DNA of 64,000 bases from Duganella guangzhouensis. Its GTDB lineage: Bacteria; Pseudomonadota; Gammaproteobacteria; Burkholderiales; Burkholderiaceae_D. Each line of letters opens with the position of its first letter. Within the stretch, counting starts at the first letter, position 1. Made by a program: the position numbers and the translations under genes. The notes beneath the pieces are model-generated. The model did no database searches. It was not told the DNA's origin and saw nothing but the letters and a program-made list of their open reading frames with translations. Positions 63,616-64,000 of the stretch are shown here, piece by piece. Location: positions 372,001 through 436,000 of the forward strand of contig NZ_WKJK01000001.1 of the NCBI RefSeq assembly GCF_009674535.1. The letters run 5' to 3'.

Positions 63616-64000
63616 ATGAAAAAAGTTTTGATCGGCACGCTCATCGCGCTGGCCTTTGGTGCGCAGGCTTATGCGCAGACCGCAGTGACGCAATCCGGCG
63701 CCGGCGTCAGCGCCAACGATGCCTCCAGCGCGACAGCGGACAGCAGCACCAGAAACCGCAACAACAATAACAACAGCATCGGCGACGCCAGCGCCAGTGC
63801 GCTGGCGGGCGTGGCAGCGAACAACGGCGGCACGGCGAGCTCCACTTTCAGCAATTCCTTCAACACCACCTCGGCCACCGCCACCAGCACGCTGAACGGC
63901 ACGGTGGGCGGCAACACCACCGGCTACATCGGCAACTACGCTGACAACAGCGGCGGCAGCACTGGCGGCGCGGCGACTGGCGGCAGCGGCGGCGGCGCCA
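63616..64000 (+). CDS. Secreted Gly/Ser/Thr/Asn-rich protein, 3' truncated by window edge
   Basis: The ATG at 63616 follows AGGAG (63606-63610) and opens a frame that runs to the end of the window (128 codons visible). A signal peptide (MKKVLIGTLIALAFGAQAYA) is followed by a low-complexity mature part: NRNNNNNSIGDASASALAG, TFSNSFNTTSATATSTLNGT and then Gly/Ser repeats. No Cys. The composition suits an extracellular matrix, curli-like or surface-layer-type protein. It lies downstream of a sigma-54 promoter and a sigma-54 activator gene. Confidence 0.85.
   Translation, partial: MKKVLIGTLIALAFGAQAYAQTAVTQSGAGVSANDASSATADSSTRNRNNNNNSIGDASASALAGVAANNGGTASSTFSNSFNTTSATATSTLNGTVGGNTTGYIGNYADNSGGSTGGAATGGSGGGA

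Overview
The window looks like chromosome from an Oxalobacteraceae betaproteobacterium of the Massilia/Duganella/Rugamonas type. The basis is high GC, dense genes with many 4-nt overlaps, many hybrid sensor kinases and GGDEF proteins, a ligD-ku pair, and several small proteins typical of that family. This placement rests on protein character only; no 16S or marker search was possible. I see no transposase, integrase, prophage or CRISPR array.

Layout. 1-1.8 kb: end of a coiled-coil/membrane-anchor gene and an unknown membrane-associated protein, closed by a 45-bp perfect inverted repeat. 1.9-6.5 kb: marR-emrB-outer membrane factor-emrA tripartite efflux operon with a MarR-type operator. 6.6-8.5 kb: a small secreted protein and type II NADH dehydrogenase. 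8.5-15.8 kb: five signalling genes on the minus strand (kinases, hybrid kinases, a receiver-GGDEF protein, a PAS-receiver protein), none with a DNA-binding output. 15.8-16.9 kb: a candidate anti-Shine-Dalgarno small RNA and three identical tRNA-Arg(ACG) genes with promoter and terminator. 17-20.8 kb: a frameshifted GH79-type glycosidase and a LysR/2-hydroxyacid dehydrogenase operon. 20.9-28.1 kb: a hydrolase-fold protein without its catalytic serine, then a MexEF-OprN-like RND efflux operon ending in a strong terminator. 28.1-33 kb: Lys/Ala-rich secreted protein, ligD, ku and an SDR. 33-43 kb: diverged GGDEF protein, thiolase/TetR divergon, SulP permease, membrane hybrid kinase, REC-PAS-GGDEF-EAL protein. 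43-49.6 kb: DUF885 peptidase-like protein, a secreted RraB-like protein, DUF945-like protein, a PAS-GGDEF cyclase, and a lipoprotein gene broken by an in-frame TGA. 49.6-52.9 kb: a lower-GC stretch with an Amj-type lipid II flippase, a secreted unknown, a retropepsin-like protein with two DTG motifs, and a HAD phosphatase. 53-55.3 kb: an SDR and two tandem spore-coat-U pilin-like genes. 55.6-61.3 kb: a complete urease operon ureDABCEFGJ. 61.3-64 kb: an acyltransferase, a sigma-54 activator, and a secreted Gly/Ser/Asn-rich protein running off the end.

How parts work together. The urease operon has a near-consensus sigma-54 promoter (-24 TGGCAC, -12 TTGCA) and two NtrC-like dyads 20 bp apart, so control by nitrogen status is likely. 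A second sigma-54 promoter lies between the sigma-54 activator gene at 62-63.4 kb and the secreted low-complexity protein, suggesting a self-contained regulator/target unit. Several transcription factors (MarR, LysR, TetR) each have a visible dyad next to their own promoter. The strongest leads for something undescribed are the activator/low-complexity secreted protein pair, the two-DTG protease-like protein beside Amj, the catalytically dead hydrolase next to the RND pump, and the anti-SD small RNA.
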